Origin: Acidobacteria bacterium RIFCSPLOWO2_12_FULL_68_19 | GTDB lineage: Bacteria > Acidobacteriota > Vicinamibacteria > Vicinamibacterales > UBA2999 | Assembly: GCA_001767525.1 (NCBI GenBank) | Contig: MELF01000035.1 | Location: 79,218 to 143,217 of the forward strand | DNA: 64,000 nt | Direction of reading: 5' to 3' | Part shown: positions 23,494 through 34,310 of the stretch, piece by piece | Layout of the letters: each line of letters opens with the position of its first letter | Position numbering within the stretch: the stretch's first letter is position 1 | Made by a program: the position numbers and the translations under genes | Notes under the pieces: model-generated | The model's database searches: none | Seen by the model: the letters and a program-made list of their open reading frames with translations, nothing else | Told to the model about the DNA's origin: nothing

Positions 23494-25702
23494 ACCGCAC
23501 CACCAGCTTCGCGTCGTCGTCGAGCGGCTCGATGCTGAGGACCGTCCCTTCGCCGAACGTCGGATGGCGGACGCGGAGGCCCGGCCGCAGCCCTCCCGGC
23601 GCTGACTGGTCCTCGTCTTCGTAGGCATAGAGCGCCGGCTCTTCCCGCACCTGACGGCCCCGCCGGCCGTACTGGGTGCGCCGGAACTGAGCGAACGAGG
23701 ACTGATACGGCGAGGCGAAGCTCGTCGACGGCACCTCCTCGAGCAATTCCCGGGGGATCTCGTCGATGAAGCGCGAGGGCTCGGTCGACTGGTATTCGCC
23801 GAAGACCCGCCGGCGCGCCGCCGAGGTGATCACCAGCCGCCGCTCGGCCCGCGTGATACCGACATAGCAGAGCCGTCGCTCCTCCTCGAGCTCCGCCTCC
23901 TCGTCGGTGGAACGGGAATGCGGGAACAGTCCCTCCTCGAGACCGGTCATCATCACGACCGGGAACTCCAGCCCCTTGGCGCTGTGCATCGTCATCATCA
24001 GCACCCGCGCGTTCTGCGTGCCCGCCTCCTCGTCTGCGTCTGACAGTAACGACAACTGGTCGACGAACCCAGCGAGCGACGGCTCCGGCGTTCGCGTCTC
24101 GTATTCGCGGGCCGCGGACACGAGTTCCATCAGGTTCTCGATGCGGCTTTCCGCCTCCTCGCTGCGTTCATCGCGCAGGGCCTGGAGGTAACCGCTCTGG
24201 TCTATCGTCCTTCCCAGCGCGATGGAGACCGATTCCCGGCGCCCCATCTCGGTCAACCCCGCGACGAGGTCTCGGAAGGCGGCCAGCGCGGCGACGGCGC
24301 GCGGCGCCAGGACGCGCCGATCGACGGCGTAGAGGAGGCGCGACCAGAGCGAATTGACGGCCGCCGGCTCTTCCGCCGGGGCCGAGCCGAGCAGCGGCGT
24401 CGAGGCGGGGCTGTCCGGCAGCTCCAGCGATTCCACCGATTCCATCACCCCTTTCCCGACGCCGCGTGCCGGCACGTTGATGACGCGGCGGAGGCTGACG
24501 TTGTCGTGCGGGTTCAGCAGGAGCTTCAGATAGGCGAGCGCGTCCTTCACTTCCTTCCGCTCGTAGAATCGCACCCCGCCGATGATCTTGTAGCCGGTGC
24601 CAGACCGCCGCAGCGCGTCTTCGAGCGTGCGCGACTGCGCGTTGGTGCGGTACAGAATCGCCACCGTGTTCCCGACGTCCTCGTGGAGCGCCTCGCGGAC
24701 GGCGCGTGCGACGAACTCGGCCTCGTCCAGATCGTCGCCGGCGCGGTAGTACAGCACCCGAGCCCCTCCGGCGCGATCGGTGTAGAGCCGCTTCTCCTTC
24801 CGGTTCCTGTTCCGCGAGATGACCGCGGTGGCGGCGTCGAGAATCACCTGTGTCGAGCGGTAGTTGCGCTCCAGCCGGACGATCCGTGCCTCGGGAAAAT
24901 CGTGCTCGAAGTCCAGGATGTTGCGCAGGTCTGCTCCGCGCCATTTGTAGATCGACTGATCCGGATCGCCGACGACGCAGACGTTGCGGTGTCGCGCGGC
25001 AAGTCGCTGGACGAGCAGGTACTGCGGCCGGTTCGTGTCCTGATACTCGTCCACCATCAGGTAGCGGAACTTCCCGCTGTAGCGTTCCCGCACCGGCTCG
25101 GCGCGCTCGAAGAGCTCCACCGTCTTGAGCAGCAGGTCGTCGAAATCGAGGGCCGCGGCCTCTCTCAGCATGCGCAGGTAGCGCTCGTACAACGCGCCGA
25201 GCTGCCGGTCGCGCGGGCTCCAGGCGCTGGCCGTGAAGATGTCGGGCCCCTCCATCCGGTTCTTCGCGTGGCTGATGCGGGCGAGGGCGACCCGCGGCTG
25301 CACGGCCGAGTCGTCCATGCCCAGCTCCCGCATCGCCTGCTTCACGACCGCGAGCTGGTCCGTGGAGTCGTAGATGACGAAGTCCCGTGAGAGGCCGATG
25401 TGGGGCGCCTCGCGCCGCAGGAGCCGGGCGCAGAGCGCGTGGAACGTGGAGATCCAGAGCTGACGACAATCGACGCCGAGCAAGGCCTCGACGCGCGTCC
25501 GCATCTCTTCCGCCGCCTTGTTGGTGAAGGTGACCGCGAGAATCCGATCCGGCGGACACAGCCCGGCGCTGACGAGGTGGGCGATCCGGTGGGCGATGAC
25601 GCGCGTCTTGCCGGAGCCGGCGCCGGCGAGAATCAGGAGCGGGCCATCGGTGTGGAGAACGGCGTCCTGCTGATCGGGATTGAGGCTGGAAAGCAGATCC
25701 AA
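23435..25702 (-). CDS. pcrA: ATP-dependent DNA helicase PcrA/UvrD (superfamily 1)
   Basis: The 755-residue protein starts MDLLSSLNPDQQDAVLHTDGPLLILAGAGSGKT (Q motif plus Walker A). It has motif Ia FTNKAAEEMR, motif II YLMVDEYQDTNRPQY, motif III GDPDQSIYKWRGAD, motif IV ERNYRST, motif V TMHSAKGLEFPVV and motif VI YVGITRAERRL. A C-terminal Tudor-like domain (GLRPGLRVRHPTFGEGTVLSIE) binds RNA polymerase in other species. This 3'-5' helicase acts in nucleotide-excision repair and at stalled forks. glmS follows upstream on the same strand. Confidence 0.94.
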   Translation of the reverse strand: MDLLSSLNPDQQDAVLHTDGPLLILAGAGSGKTRVIAHRIAHLVSAGLCPPDRILAVTFTNKAAEEMRTRVEALLGVDCRQLWISTFHALCARLLRREAPHIGLSRDFVIYDSTDQLAVVKQAMRELGMDDSAVQPRVALARISHAKNRMEGPDIFTASAWSPRDRQLGALYERYLRMLREAAALDFDDLLLKTVELFERAEPVRERYSGKFRYLMVDEYQDTNRPQYLLVQRLAARHRNVCVVGDPDQSIYKWRGADLRNILDFEHDFPEARIVRLERNYRSTQVILDAATAVISRNRNRKEKRLYTDRAGGARVLYYRAGDDLDEAEFVARAVREALHEDVGNTVAILYRTNAQSRTLEDALRRSGTGYKIIGGVRFYERKEVKDALAYLKLLLNPHDNVSLRRVINVPARGVGKGVMESVESLELPDSPASTPLLGSAPAEEPAAVNSLWSRLLYAVDRRVLAPRAVAALAAFRDLVAGLTEMGRRESVSIALGRTIDQSGYLQALRDERSEEAESRIENLMELVSAAREYETRTPEPSLAGFVDQLSLLSDADEEAGTQNARVLMMTMHSAKGLEFPVVMMTGLEEGLFPHSRSTDEEAELEEERRLCYVGITRAERRLVITSAARRRVFGEYQSTEPSRFIDEIPRELLEEVPSTSFASPYQSSFAQFRRTQYGRRGRQVREEPALYAYEDEDQSAPGGLRPGLRVRHPTFGEGTVLSIEPLDDDAKLVVRFTSVGQKTLRAKFAKLEVA

Positions 25703-25723
25703 GCCTTCATTCTAGCGTCGTCC

Positions 25724-27565
25724 CTACTCGACCGTGACGCTCTTCGCGAGGTTCCGCGGCTGATCGACGTCGCAGCCGCGGCGGACCGCAATGTGGTAGG
25801 CGAGCAGTTGCAGCGGAATCGTCAGGAGAATCGGCGTCAGGAGCGGGGTGGTCTCCGGCATCGGCAGCATCACGTCCCTGTCGTCGAGCACCGCCGCCAT
25901 GCGCCCGTCGCCTTCGGTCGTCACGGCAATGACGGCGCCGCCACGCGCCTTCGCCTCCTGGACGTTGCCGATCATCTTCTCGAAGACGCGATCGTTCGGC
26001 GCGAGGGCCACGACCGGCATCTGTTCGTCGATGAGCGCGATCGGCCCGTGCTTCATCTCGCCCGCGGGATACCCTTCCGCGTGGATGTACGAGATTTCCT
26101 TCAGCTTCAAGGCCCCTTCCAGCGCGATCGGGTAGTTGATGCCGCGGCCCAGGAACAGGAAATCGGCGCGGTTGTAGAAGCGCTCGGCCACCTTCTCGGC
26201 CGGCGCCGCCGCCTTGAGCGCCTGTTCGAGCAGGTGCGGAATCTCCAGGAGCTCTGCGATGTGGCGACAAATCTCCAACGGCGCGAGTGTGCCCCGCACC
26301 TGGGCGAGGTACAGCGCCAGCAGCTGCAACGCCACCAGTTGCGACGTGAACGCCTTGGTCGAGGCGACGCCGATCTCCGGCCCGGCGTGCGTGTAGACCG
26401 TGCCGTCGGCCTCGCGCGTCGCCATGCTGCCGACGACGTTGCAGATGGCAATCGTGCGTGCGCCCTTGCGTCGCGCCTCGCGCAGGGCTGCCAGCGTGTC
26501 GGCGGTCTCGCCCGACTGGGTGATCACGATCGCCAGCTCTCTCGGCGCGACAATCGGGTTCCGGTACCGGTACTCGGAGCCGTAGTCGACTTCCACCGGC
26601 AGCGCTGCCAGCGCCTCGATCAGATACTTCCCCACCAGCCCGGCGTGCCAGGAGGTGCCGCACGCAATGAGAGTGACTTTCTCGAGCGAGCCGAGCGTCT
26701 CGTCGCTGATGTTCAGCTCCTCGAGGAAGACCCGGCCACGGTCGAGCGACACGCGCCCGAGGATGGTGTCGCGCGCGGCGGCGGGCTGCTCGTAGATCTC
26801 CTTGAGCATGAAATGCTTGTGCCCCCCCTTTTCCGCGGCAATCGGATCCCACAGGACACGCTGCGTCGTCTTCGAGACGGCGCGGCCGTGAAAGTTGGTG
26901 AACTGCACGCCCGAGCGGGTGATGACCGCCATCTCCTCGTCGCCGAGGAAGACGACGTCGCGGGTGTGGGACAAGATCGCCGGGATGTCGGAGGCGACGA
27001 AGAACTCGCCGTTGCCGAGGCCCACCACGATCGGCGGCCCGTTGCGGACGGCCACAATCTTCTCGGGGTCCTCCACCGAAACGAGCACCAGCGCGAACAT
27101 CCCGCGCATCACCGCAAGCGCCCGACGGACCGCGTGCTCGAGCCCGTCGTCGCGCATCTCCCGCTCGACCAGGTGCGCCACGATTTCGGTGTCGGTCTCG
27201 GTCTTGAACTCGTGACCCTGCACCCGCAGCTCAGCCTTCAGCTCCAGGTAGTTCTCGATGATTCCGTTGTGAACGACGACGATGCGCCCGGTGCAGTCGA
27301 GATGGGGGTGCGCGTTCTCTTCAGTCGGCCGGCCATGGGTGGCCCAGCGCGTGTGTCCGATGCCGTAAAGGCCGTCTACCGGCTGCGCCCGGATCGCCTT
27401 CTCGAGATTGTCGAGCTTCCCCGCCGACCGGCGCAGCGCGATTCCCTCGGGACCGACGACCGCCACGCCCGCCGAGTCGTACCCGCGATATTCCATCCGC
27501 CGCAATCCGTCGAGCAGCACGGGCACGACGGGCTTGGAGCCGATATAGCCGATGATGCCGCACAT
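25724..27565 (-). CDS. glmS: Glutamine-fructose-6-phosphate aminotransferase (isomerizing)
   Basis: The 613-residue protein starts [12 protein letters not shown], with the nucleophilic Cys2 of class II glutaminases. The glutaminase part includes [11 protein letters not shown] and [18 protein letters not shown]. Two SIS domains follow ([46 protein letters not shown]), and the end ...[15 protein letters not shown] is conserved. It makes glucosamine-6-phosphate, the first step to UDP-GlcNAc. It is next to glmU, which finishes that pathway. No glmS ribozyme is visible upstream (the gap to glmU is only 34 bases). Confidence 0.95.
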   Translation of the reverse strand: MCGIIGYIGSKPVVPVLLDGLRRMEYRGYDSAGVAVVGPEGIALRRSAGKLDNLEKAIRAQPVDGLYGIGHTRWATHGRPTEENAHPHLDCTGRIVVVHNGIIENYLELKAELRVQGHEFKTETDTEIVAHLVEREMRDDGLEHAVRRALAVMRGMFALVLVSVEDPEKIVAVRNGPPIVVGLGNGEFFVASDIPAILSHTRDVVFLGDEEMAVITRSGVQFTNFHGRAVSKTTQRVLWDPIAAEKGGHKHFMLKEIYEQPAAARDTILGRVSLDRGRVFLEELNISDETLGSLEKVTLIACGTSWHAGLVGKYLIEALAALPVEVDYGSEYRYRNPIVAPRELAIVITQSGETADTLAALREARRKGARTIAICNVVGSMATREADGTVYTHAGPEIGVASTKAFTSQLVALQLLALYLAQVRGTLAPLEICRHIAELLEIPHLLEQALKAAAPAEKVAERFYNRADFLFLGRGINYPIALEGALKLKEISYIHAEGYPAGEMKHGPIALIDEQMPVVALAPNDRVFEKMIGNVQEAKARGGAVIAVTTEGDGRMAAVLDDRDVMLPMPETTPLLTPILLTIPLQLLAYHIAVRRGCDVDQPRNLAKSVTVE

Positions 27566-27599
27566 ACAGCGGCCTCGGGGCCCGAGAGACCAGGAGGCC

Positions 27600-29003
27600 T
27601 CAGGACCCTTGGCCTTTCCTCCGTTCAGCCCAGCCTTCGACGTTCCTCTGGCGTCCGCGGGCGATGCCGAGCGCGCCGGCCGGCACGTCCTTGGTGATCG
27701 ATGAGCCCGCTGCGACGTACGCCCCCTTGCCGATCCGGACCGGCGCCACCAGCTGGGAATCGCTGCCGATGAACGCCCCCTCCTCGATGACGGTCTGAGA
27801 CTTCTTCCGCCCGTCGTAGTTGCACGTGATCGTGCCCGCGCCCACGTTGACGTTGGGCCCGATGGTCGCGTCGCCCAGGTAGGACAGGTGATTGGCTTTC
27901 GACCCGGCGCCGAGGCTCGTCTTCTTCAGTTCCACGAAATTGCCCACTCTGGCCGCCTCGCCGACCTCGGTTTCTGGACGCAGGTGCGCAAAGGGACCAA
28001 TCGACGCCCCTGCTGCAACCCGCGCACCAACGATGAGGCAGAAGTTGTGGACCGTTACGCGATCGGCGATTTGCGCGTCGGCAATACGGACGGAGGCGTG
28101 AATCTCGCACGCCGCCCCGACGCGCGTCTGTCCCTGAATGACCACACCGGGGTGTATCACTGTGTCCGGACCGATTTCGACGTCCGGGTCGATGTACGTG
28201 GTGGCCGGATCGATCAGCGTGACCCCGGCCGCCATCAGTTCCTCGTTCTTTGTCTGTCTCATGATGGCGCTCACTTCCGCGAGCTCGGTGCGGCTGTTGA
28301 CCCCGCGGATTTCGGCGGGGTCCTCCACGAGAAAGGTTTCGACCGGCCGCTTCCGCCGGCGGTAGGCTGCGACGAGGTCCGTCAGGTAGTACTCCCCTTG
28401 CGCGTTTCGCGCCGCAATTGTCCGCAGGGCACCAAAGAGCGGCGCGAGGTCGAAGGCGTAGATGCCGCTGTTGATCTCCCGCACCTGGCGCTCCGCGGGA
28501 GACGCATCGCGCTCCTCGACTATCCGTGCGATGCGGCCGTTGGTGCGGATGACCCGGCCGTAGCCGTACGGCCGCTCCACGACGGCCGTCACGACGGTGG
28601 CCGCCGCCCTGGCTGCCCGGTGCGCCGCCAGCAGTCGCTGGAGCGTGGCCGGGCGGAGCAGTGGCACGTCGCCGGACAGCAGCACGATGGTGCCTGTGAG
28701 CCCGCCGAGCATCGGCTCGGTCTGCTGGACGGCGTGGGCGGTTCCCAGTTGCGGCTCCTGGACCACGAAGACGACGTCCGGCCGGCCACGGAAATGTTGA
28801 CGCACCGTCTCGGCCTGGTGGCCGACCACGAGCGTGGTGCTGGCAGGCGAGATCGCGGCTGCCGTGCGCAGCACGTGATCGACCATGGACCGGCCGGCCA
28901 CCGGGTGGAGAACCTTGGGCAAGGCTGATTTCATCCGGGTGCCTTGACCGGCCGCCAGGATGACAACGTGGACGTCTGAGCCGGCTACGGGGCCAAGCGT
29001 CAT
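27600..29003 (-). CDS. glmU: Bifunctional GlmU: GlcN-1-P acetyltransferase / GlcNAc-1-P uridylyltransferase
   Basis: The 467-residue protein has an N-terminal nucleotidyltransferase domain ([44 protein letters not shown]). The C-terminal left-handed beta-helix acetyltransferase follows ([40 protein letters not shown] with the catalytic region). It makes UDP-GlcNAc for peptidoglycan and lipopolysaccharide. Its ATG overlaps the rsmI stop by four bases. It is followed by glmS, an arrangement that groups hexosamine synthesis. Confidence 0.94.
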   Translation of the reverse strand: MTLGPVAGSDVHVVILAAGQGTRMKSALPKVLHPVAGRSMVDHVLRTAAAISPASTTLVVGHQAETVRQHFRGRPDVVFVVQEPQLGTAHAVQQTEPMLGGLTGTIVLLSGDVPLLRPATLQRLLAAHRAARAAATVVTAVVERPYGYGRVIRTNGRIARIVEERDASPAERQVREINSGIYAFDLAPLFGALRTIAARNAQGEYYLTDLVAAYRRRKRPVETFLVEDPAEIRGVNSRTELAEVSAIMRQTKNEELMAAGVTLIDPATTYIDPDVEIGPDTVIHPGVVIQGQTRVGAACEIHASVRIADAQIADRVTVHNFCLIVGARVAAGASIGPFAHLRPETEVGEAARVGNFVELKKTSLGAGSKANHLSYLGDATIGPNVNVGAGTITCNYDGRKKSQTVIEEGAFIGSDSQLVAPVRIGKGAYVAAGSSITKDVPAGALGIARGRQRNVEGWAERRKGQGS

Positions 29004-29845
29004 AACCCCGAGTCCTTCATCCGCTCGATGACGGCGTAGATGTATTTTGGCGAATGCCCATATTTATGGGCTAGCTCAACAACGATTGCACGTCTCCTGA
29101 CCCGTCTATTTATGGTCAATCGACAGAATTCGAGCCATACATCCTGGTCTGGCACCACCTTGCGAGGCTGATTGTCTAGGGTGTCGGGCCCAACAACAAC
29201 CGTGAACTCCCCTCGTTGGTCTGTTAGTTGACCAATTACTTGATTGTCGTTACCTCTAAGAAACTGTTGATGAAGCTTCGTAAGTTCTCGACCAACCATT
29301 ATTGGTCGATTGACAAACATCTGGGACATCTCAGTGAGGGTCTTCCGAATCCTGTGCGGTGTCTCGAAGAATGTGAGTGTATGAGAAATGGTTTGAATTC
29401 GCGCTAGCCACATCTTTCTGTCTTTTGCCCGAGACGGAACAAACCCAAAGATGGTTATCGGCTCCATTGGGAAGCCCGACGCAATCGCGGCAACGAGCGG
29501 TGCGCAGGCTCCCGGGATCGGATCCACGGCGATGCCGTTCTCCACGCAGGCGCGCACCAGCTCGATGCCGGGATCCGAAATTCCGGGTGTGCCCGCATCG
29601 CTGACGAGAGCGAGTGAGTCGCCCTGCTGGAGGCGTGCGACGAGCTGCGGCAGCCTGGATCGGATGTTGTGCCGGTGAAAACTAATAGTGGGCGTCGAAA
29701 TTGCGAAATGTGCCAGGAGTCCTGCCGTGCGACGGGTGTCCTCCGCGGCAATCCGGTCGGCCTCTCGCAGCACGCGGAGCGCCCGCATCGTGATGTCCTC
29801 GAGATTGCCGATGGGCGTGGAGACGAGGAACAACGTGCCGGACAT
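29000..29845 (-). CDS. rsmI: 16S rRNA (cytidine-1402 2'-O) methyltransferase RsmI
   Basis: The 281-residue protein starts MSGTLFLVSTPIGNLEDITMRALRVLREADRIAAEDTRRT. It has SFHRHN and SLALVSDAGTPGISDPG with EPITIFGFVPSR after it, all diagnostic of RsmI/YraL. The 3' half (about 29000-29460) is far more A+T-rich than its surroundings. It also uses codons such as AAT, TTA and ATA that its 5' half avoids, yet the reading frame and the ETPHRI motif are kept. The tail ([26 protein letters not shown]) differs from the usual ending. This looks like a recombinant gene whose end came from another genome. Confidence 0.9.
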   Translation of the reverse strand: MSGTLFLVSTPIGNLEDITMRALRVLREADRIAAEDTRRTAGLLAHFAISTPTISFHRHNIRSRLPQLVARLQQGDSLALVSDAGTPGISDPGIELVRACVENGIAVDPIPGACAPLVAAIASGFPMEPITIFGFVPSRAKDRKMWLARIQTISHTLTFFETPHRIRKTLTEMSQMFVNRPIMVGRELTKLHQQFLRGNDNQVIGQLTDQRGEFTVVVGPDTLDNQPRKVVPDQDVWLEFCRLTINRRVRRRAIVVELAHKYGHSPKYIYAVIERMKDSGL

Positions 29846-29920
29846 CGGGCGGAAAGTATTGTACCATTGCGAGATGAGCGCTCACCGACCGGAGGCACAG
29901 AGCGCCAGCCATGATCACGC

Positions 29921-31579
29921 ATGTACCCATCGGAGCCATTTCCGCACTTTGTCGACGATTACCTGGCCTACCTCTATGAGGTGCTCCCGAGCCAGGCGAG
30001 CGCGGACGGCGTCCACCTCCACGACGACCTGCTCGAAGACCTCAGCCGCGCGTCCGTAGAAGCGCACGTCCGAGCCCTCGCCGGCTTCGGGCGCCGGCTC
30101 CAGCAGATCGCCCCCGCCGTCCTTCCGTCGGCCGAACAGGTCGAGCGCCTGGTCGTGGCCGCCAACATCGACGCCCGCATGTACGAGCTCGAGGCGGTCC
30201 GCAGCTGGGAACGGAACCCGCAGGTGTATGCGGACACGCTCGGGACGAGCCTGGCGGGGCAGGCGCTGTTCGATCACGCGCCCCAGGAAGAGCGCGCCCG
30301 CCGGGTCGTGTCGAAGCTGCGGCAGACGTCGCGCCTCGTGGAAGCGGCCCAGGAGAACATCCGGGAGTGTCCCGGGATTTTCGTCAAGATCGGCCTCGAA
30401 ACCTGGCGGGGTGTGCAGAAGTTCATCGAATCGGATCTGCCGCGCGCGTTTGCGACGCTCGACGACTTGCACATCCTGGCTGACCTGGCCGACACCTCCG
30501 CCGAGGCGACGCAGGCGATCAGGCGCTACCTCGAGTACCTCGAACACGACCTCGCGCCGCGCGCGAAGGCGTCGTTTCGGCTCGGGCGCGAGACGTTCGA
30601 GCGGAAGCTGAAGCTCGAAGAGGGCATTACGCTCAGCGCCGACCGGCTGCTGGCGATCGCGCAGCGCGAGCTGCATCAGGTGCAAGAGGAGTTCCGCACC
30701 GTGGCGGGTCGCATGAACGGCAGCGATCCGATGAGCGCGTGGCGGCGGGCGAAAGAGGAGCATCCGCAGCCGGGTCAGCTGGTGACGGTGGCGCAGGAGC
30801 AGCTCGAGGAACTCGAGACGTTCCTGGAGCGGCAGGCGATCGTGTCGCTGACCGGGTCGGAGCCGGTGGTGGTCGCGCCGTCGCCGGAATTCTACCGGTG
30901 GGCGTTTGCCAGCATGTGGACGCCGGGGCCGTTCGAGCCGAAGCCGAGCCGTGCGTACTATTACCTGACGGACGTCGACCAGGAGTGGTCGCCGGAACGC
31001 CAGCAAGAGCACATGCGGGACTTCAATTTCCCGACGCTCTGGAACATTTCGATCCACGAGGTCTATCCCGGACACTACCTGCACTATCAGCACCTGCGCC
31101 GGGTGGGCTCGAAGGCGCGCAAGTCGATTCTGTTCGCGCCGGCCTCGTTCGTCGAAGGATGGGCGCATTACTGCGAGCAGATGATGGTCGAGGCGGGGTT
31201 CCACCGTGGCGACAACGCGTTCAAGCTGGGGCAGCTTGCCGAAGCGCTGGTCCGCCTGGCTCGGTTCGTCGTCGCCATCCGGCTGCACTGCGAGGACCTG
31301 TCGGTGGAGCAGGGGATGCGGTTCTTCCGCGACGAAGCGTTCCTCGAGGAAGCGACGGCCCGCCGCGAGGCGGAGCGCGGGGCGTTCGATCCGACGTACC
31401 TCGTGTACTCAGTGGGGAAGTTGATGATGTTGAAGCTTCGTCGCGACTACCAGGACCTGCAGGGCGGCAAGTTCTCCATGCGGGCCTTTCACGACGCCGT
31501 GCTCGGGCAGGGAAACGCGCCGTTCTGGGCGCACCGTCGTCTCCTGCTCGGCGACACCTCCGATGCCGTAGTGGAGTAA
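29921..31579 (+). CDS. DUF885 family protein (predicted zinc-peptidase-like)
   Basis: The 552-residue protein carries IHEVYPGHYLHYQHL near residues 378-392. The HExxxxH-type motif (HEVYPGH, 379-385) is the mark of DUF885 proteins, which are related to gluzincin peptidases. FVEGWAHYCEQMM follows about 40 residues later and is the second conserved block with the presumed metal-binding Glu. There is no signal peptide in the chosen frame, whereas many DUF885 members are exported. The substrate is unknown. It is transcribed away from rsmI and followed after three bases by the FmdB-like gene. Confidence 0.85.
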   Translation: MYPSEPFPHFVDDYLAYLYEVLPSQASADGVHLHDDLLEDLSRASVEAHVRALAGFGRRLQQIAPAVLPSAEQVERLVVAANIDARMYELEAVRSWERNPQVYADTLGTSLAGQALFDHAPQEERARRVVSKLRQTSRLVEAAQENIRECPGIFVKIGLETWRGVQKFIESDLPRAFATLDDLHILADLADTSAEATQAIRRYLEYLEHDLAPRAKASFRLGRETFERKLKLEEGITLSADRLLAIAQRELHQVQEEFRTVAGRMNGSDPMSAWRRAKEEHPQPGQLVTVAQEQLEELETFLERQAIVSLTGSEPVVVAPSPEFYRWAFASMWTPGPFEPKPSRAYYYLTDVDQEWSPERQQEHMRDFNFPTLWNISIHEVYPGHYLHYQHLRRVGSKARKSILFAPASFVEGWAHYCEQMMVEAGFHRGDNAFKLGQLAEALVRLARFVVAIRLHCEDLSVEQGMRFFRDEAFLEEATARREAERGAFDPTYLVYSVGKLMMLKLRRDYQDLQGGKFSMRAFHDAVLGQGNAPFWAHRRLLLGDTSDAVVE

Positions 31580-31582
31580 CGC

Positions 31583-31945
31583 ATGCCGCTCTACGAGTAC
31601 GAATGCGACGCCTGCGGACGGCGCTTCGAGCTGATTCGGCGGTATTCCGACCCCGCCGTCGACAGCTGCACGGTGTGCGGCAAGGGTCCCGTGCGCCGGC
31701 TGTTCTCGTCGCCGGCGATCCAGTTCAAGGGGTCGGGCTGGTACGTCACCGACTACGCACGCAAAGGGCAAGCGGAGAAGACGAGCGGTGGGAAGAGCGA
31801 CGCCGGCGGGAGCGAGGCGGGGTCGGGCGAGAAGCAAGGCGACGGCGCCGGTAAGGGCGACGCCGCCGGCAAGAACGACGGGGCCGGCAAGGGCGACGAC
31901 GGACCGACCTCTACACCCCCGGGAGCGACCGGGACGAAATCGTAG
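31583..31945 (+). CDS. FmdB-type zinc-ribbon protein
   Basis: The protein starts MPLYEYECDACGRRFELIRRYSDPAVDSCTVCG. The two CxxC pairs (DACG and TVCG) form the small FmdB/CxxC zinc ribbon, followed by the usual VRRLFSSPAIQFKGSGWYVTDYARKG. The second half (about residues 65-120) is a low-complexity Gly/Lys/Asp/Ala tail. Function in this family is not well established. Its last 35 bases overlap galU, which comes from the other side. Confidence 0.88.
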   Translation: MPLYEYECDACGRRFELIRRYSDPAVDSCTVCGKGPVRRLFSSPAIQFKGSGWYVTDYARKGQAEKTSGGKSDAGGSEAGSGEKQGDGAGKGDAAGKNDGAGKGDDGPTSTPPGATGTKS

Positions 31946-32828
31946 GCTCCAGCGATTCGAGGTAGCGCCGGAACGGTTCGGCCAGATCCGGCCGTCGCAG
32001 CGCGAAATAGACAATCGCTTTGAGGAAGCCGAGCTTGTTGCCGGTGTCGTGGCGGACGCCGTCGATCTCGTATACGTAGACCGGCCGCTGCCGCAGCAGG
32101 TGCCGGAGGCCGTTGGTCAGCTGAATTTCGCCGCTCCCATCGCGCGAGGTCGCCTCGAGCGCCGGGAAGATATCCGGCGTCAGGATATAGCGGCCGATGA
32201 TGGCCAGATTGGACGGCGCGTCCTCGCGCGCGGGCTTCTCGACCAGATCCTTCACCCGGTAGACCCGCCGCCCGAGGTCCACGCTCTCGTCCACCGCCAC
32301 GATGCCGTAGCTCGACACCTCCTCCGGCGCGACGCGTTCGACCGCCAGGACCGGTCCCTGGACGCGCTCGAACACGTCGATCATCTGACGCAGCGCGGGT
32401 GGATTCGCGTCAATCACATCGTCGCCCAGGATGACCGCAAACGGTTCGTCGCCGACGAGGTTCTTCGTGACGAGCACCGCGTGGCCGAGGCCGAGCGGCT
32501 CGCCCTGCCGCACGTAGGCCACGGTGATCGGCTCGGTAATCTTCCGGATCTCGTCGAGGAGCGCCGTCTTGCCCCGCTGCTCGAGATAGCTTTCGAGCTC
32601 CACGGCGACGTCGAAGTGATCCTCGATGGCGTTCTTGCCGCGCCCCGTGACGATCACGATGTTCTGGATGCCGGACTGGACGGCCTCCTCGACGCCGTAC
32701 TGGATCACCGGCTTGTCGACCAGCACCAGCATTTCCTTCGGCTGCGCCTTGGTGGCGGGCAGGAAGCGCGTGCCGAGACCGGCGGCGGGAAAGACAGCCT
32801 TCCGGATCGTGGCAGTCATCCGGGCCAT
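31911..32828 (-). CDS. galU: UTP-glucose-1-phosphate uridylyltransferase
   Basis: The 305-residue protein has TIRKAVFPAAGLGTRFLPATKAQPKEMLVLVDKPVIQY at its N-terminus, the GalU nucleotide-binding block. FAVILGDDVI, GIVAVDE, VEKPAREDAPSNLAIIGRYIL and TGNKLGFLKAIVYFAL follow. It makes UDP-glucose for envelope glycans. The start could be ATG 32828 (used) or ATG 32819 (MTATIRK); neither has a clear ribosome-binding site. It overlaps the zinc-ribbon gene at the 3' end, tail to tail. Confidence 0.93.
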   Translation of the reverse strand: MARMTATIRKAVFPAAGLGTRFLPATKAQPKEMLVLVDKPVIQYGVEEAVQSGIQNIVIVTGRGKNAIEDHFDVAVELESYLEQRGKTALLDEIRKITEPITVAYVRQGEPLGLGHAVLVTKNLVGDEPFAVILGDDVIDANPPALRQMIDVFERVQGPVLAVERVAPEEVSSYGIVAVDESVDLGRRVYRVKDLVEKPAREDAPSNLAIIGRYILTPDIFPALEATSRDGSGEIQLTNGLRHLLRQRPVYVYEIDGVRHDTGNKLGFLKAIVYFALRRPDLAEPFRRYLESLEPTISSRSLPGV

Positions 32829-32856
32829 CGTATCTCAGGATAGGATCTGAAGCGCC

Positions 32857-34143
32857 ATGATTGACCCCGCGCTGCTCCGCGACAACCTGCCGTCGGTCCG
32901 CGCCGCCCTCCAGACCCGCGGCCTCGACCTGGGCGGGGATCTCGACGAGATCGTGACGCTCGAGTCGGCCCGCCGCCGAATGATTCCGGAGATCGAAGGG
33001 CTGAAGCGCGAGCAGAACGCGTCGGGCGACGAGGTGGCGCGGGCGCGACGGCAGGGGCTCGACATCGGGCCGATCCAGGAACAGAACCGGGGGCGCGGCC
33101 AGCGCATCAAGCAGCTCGGCGTGGAACTGGAGGCGATCGAAGCGCGGCGCAACCGCCACCTGCTCACGATTCCGAACATTCCGCACGCGAGCGTGCCGGT
33201 GGGGAAGAGCGCCGGCGACAACGCCGAAGTGCGCCGCCACCTCGCGCCGCGCGCGTTTGCCTTCACGCCGCAGGCGCACTGGGACCTCGGACCCGCGCTC
33301 GGCATCATCGACTTCGAGCGCGGCACCAAGATCGCCGGCGCGCGCTTCACGGCGCTCGTGGGGGCCGGCGCGCGGCTGGCCCGCGGGCTCATCAACTTCA
33401 TGCTCGACCTGCACACGAAGGAGCACGGCTACACGGAAGTCGAGCCGCCGTTCATGGCCAACAGCGCGGCGCTGACCGGCACCGGCAATCTGCCGAAGTT
33501 CGAGGCGGATCTGTTCAAGATCGCCGGCGAGTGGGATCTGTACCTGGTGCCCACCGCCGAGGTGCCGCTGACCAACATGCACAGCGGCGAGATCCTCGAC
33601 GGGCGCCGGCTCCCGATCCGCTACACGGCGTACACGCCGTGCTTCCGGAGCGAGGCCGGGTCGTACGGCGTGGACGTGCGAGGCCTGATTCGGCAGCACC
33701 AGTTCGACAAGGTCGAGCTGATGGTGTTCAGTGCGCCGGACCGTTCCTACGACGAGCTGGAGCGGCTCACCGGAAACGCGGAAGAAGTGCTGAAGCGGCT
33801 CGAACTCCCGTTCCGTACCGTGCTCTTGTGCACCGGCGACATGGGCTTCGCGTCGGCCAAGACCTACGACATCGAAGTGTGGCTCCCGAGTCAGAGCACG
33901 TATCGGGAGATCTCGTCCTGCAGCAACACCGAGGCGTTCCAGGCGCGCCGTGCGAACATCAAGTTCCGGCCCCCGGGCGGCGGAAAGGCGGAGCTGGTTC
34001 ACACGCTGAACGGCTCCGGCCTTGCCGTGGGCCGGACGCTCATCGCCATCCTCGAGAACTACCAGCAGGAGGACGGCTCGGTCGTCATTCCCGACGCACT
34101 GCGGCCGTTCATGGACGGGCAGAAGGCCATTCGCGCGACGTAG
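32857..34143 (+). CDS. serS: Seryl-tRNA synthetase
   Basis: The 428-residue protein starts [22 protein letters not shown], followed by the N-terminal coiled-coil arm (residues about 35-110) that contacts the long variable arm of tRNA-Ser. The class II core includes [47 protein letters not shown] (motif 2) and [20 protein letters not shown] (motif 3). It is separated by about 170 bases from a tRNA-Ser gene on the same strand. Confidence 0.95.
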   Translation: MIDPALLRDNLPSVRAALQTRGLDLGGDLDEIVTLESARRRMIPEIEGLKREQNASGDEVARARRQGLDIGPIQEQNRGRGQRIKQLGVELEAIEARRNRHLLTIPNIPHASVPVGKSAGDNAEVRRHLAPRAFAFTPQAHWDLGPALGIIDFERGTKIAGARFTALVGAGARLARGLINFMLDLHTKEHGYTEVEPPFMANSAALTGTGNLPKFEADLFKIAGEWDLYLVPTAEVPLTNMHSGEILDGRRLPIRYTAYTPCFRSEAGSYGVDVRGLIRQHQFDKVELMVFSAPDRSYDELERLTGNAEEVLKRLELPFRTVLLCTGDMGFASAKTYDIEVWLPSQSTYREISSCSNTEAFQARRANIKFRPPGGGKAELVHTLNGSGLAVGRTLIAILENYQQEDGSVVIPDALRPFMDGQKAIRAT

Positions 34144-34310
34144 GAATGTCGGTCCGCCAGAAGGCGGGCGCTGCCGACGCGACGTGGTACGCAGCGTCGG
34201 GCGATGGCAACCAGCAGGACGACTCGGTCCGTGACTCCGGCGCGGTCTACATCTACCACGCAAACGTCGAGTTCCGTCCTGCTGGCGGCCGGTGCGACAA
34301 TCGATGGTGC

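Noticed and set aside
27566..27599. Possible glmS ribozyme upstream of glmS
   Set aside because: The gap to glmU is only 34 bases, too short for the ribozyme.
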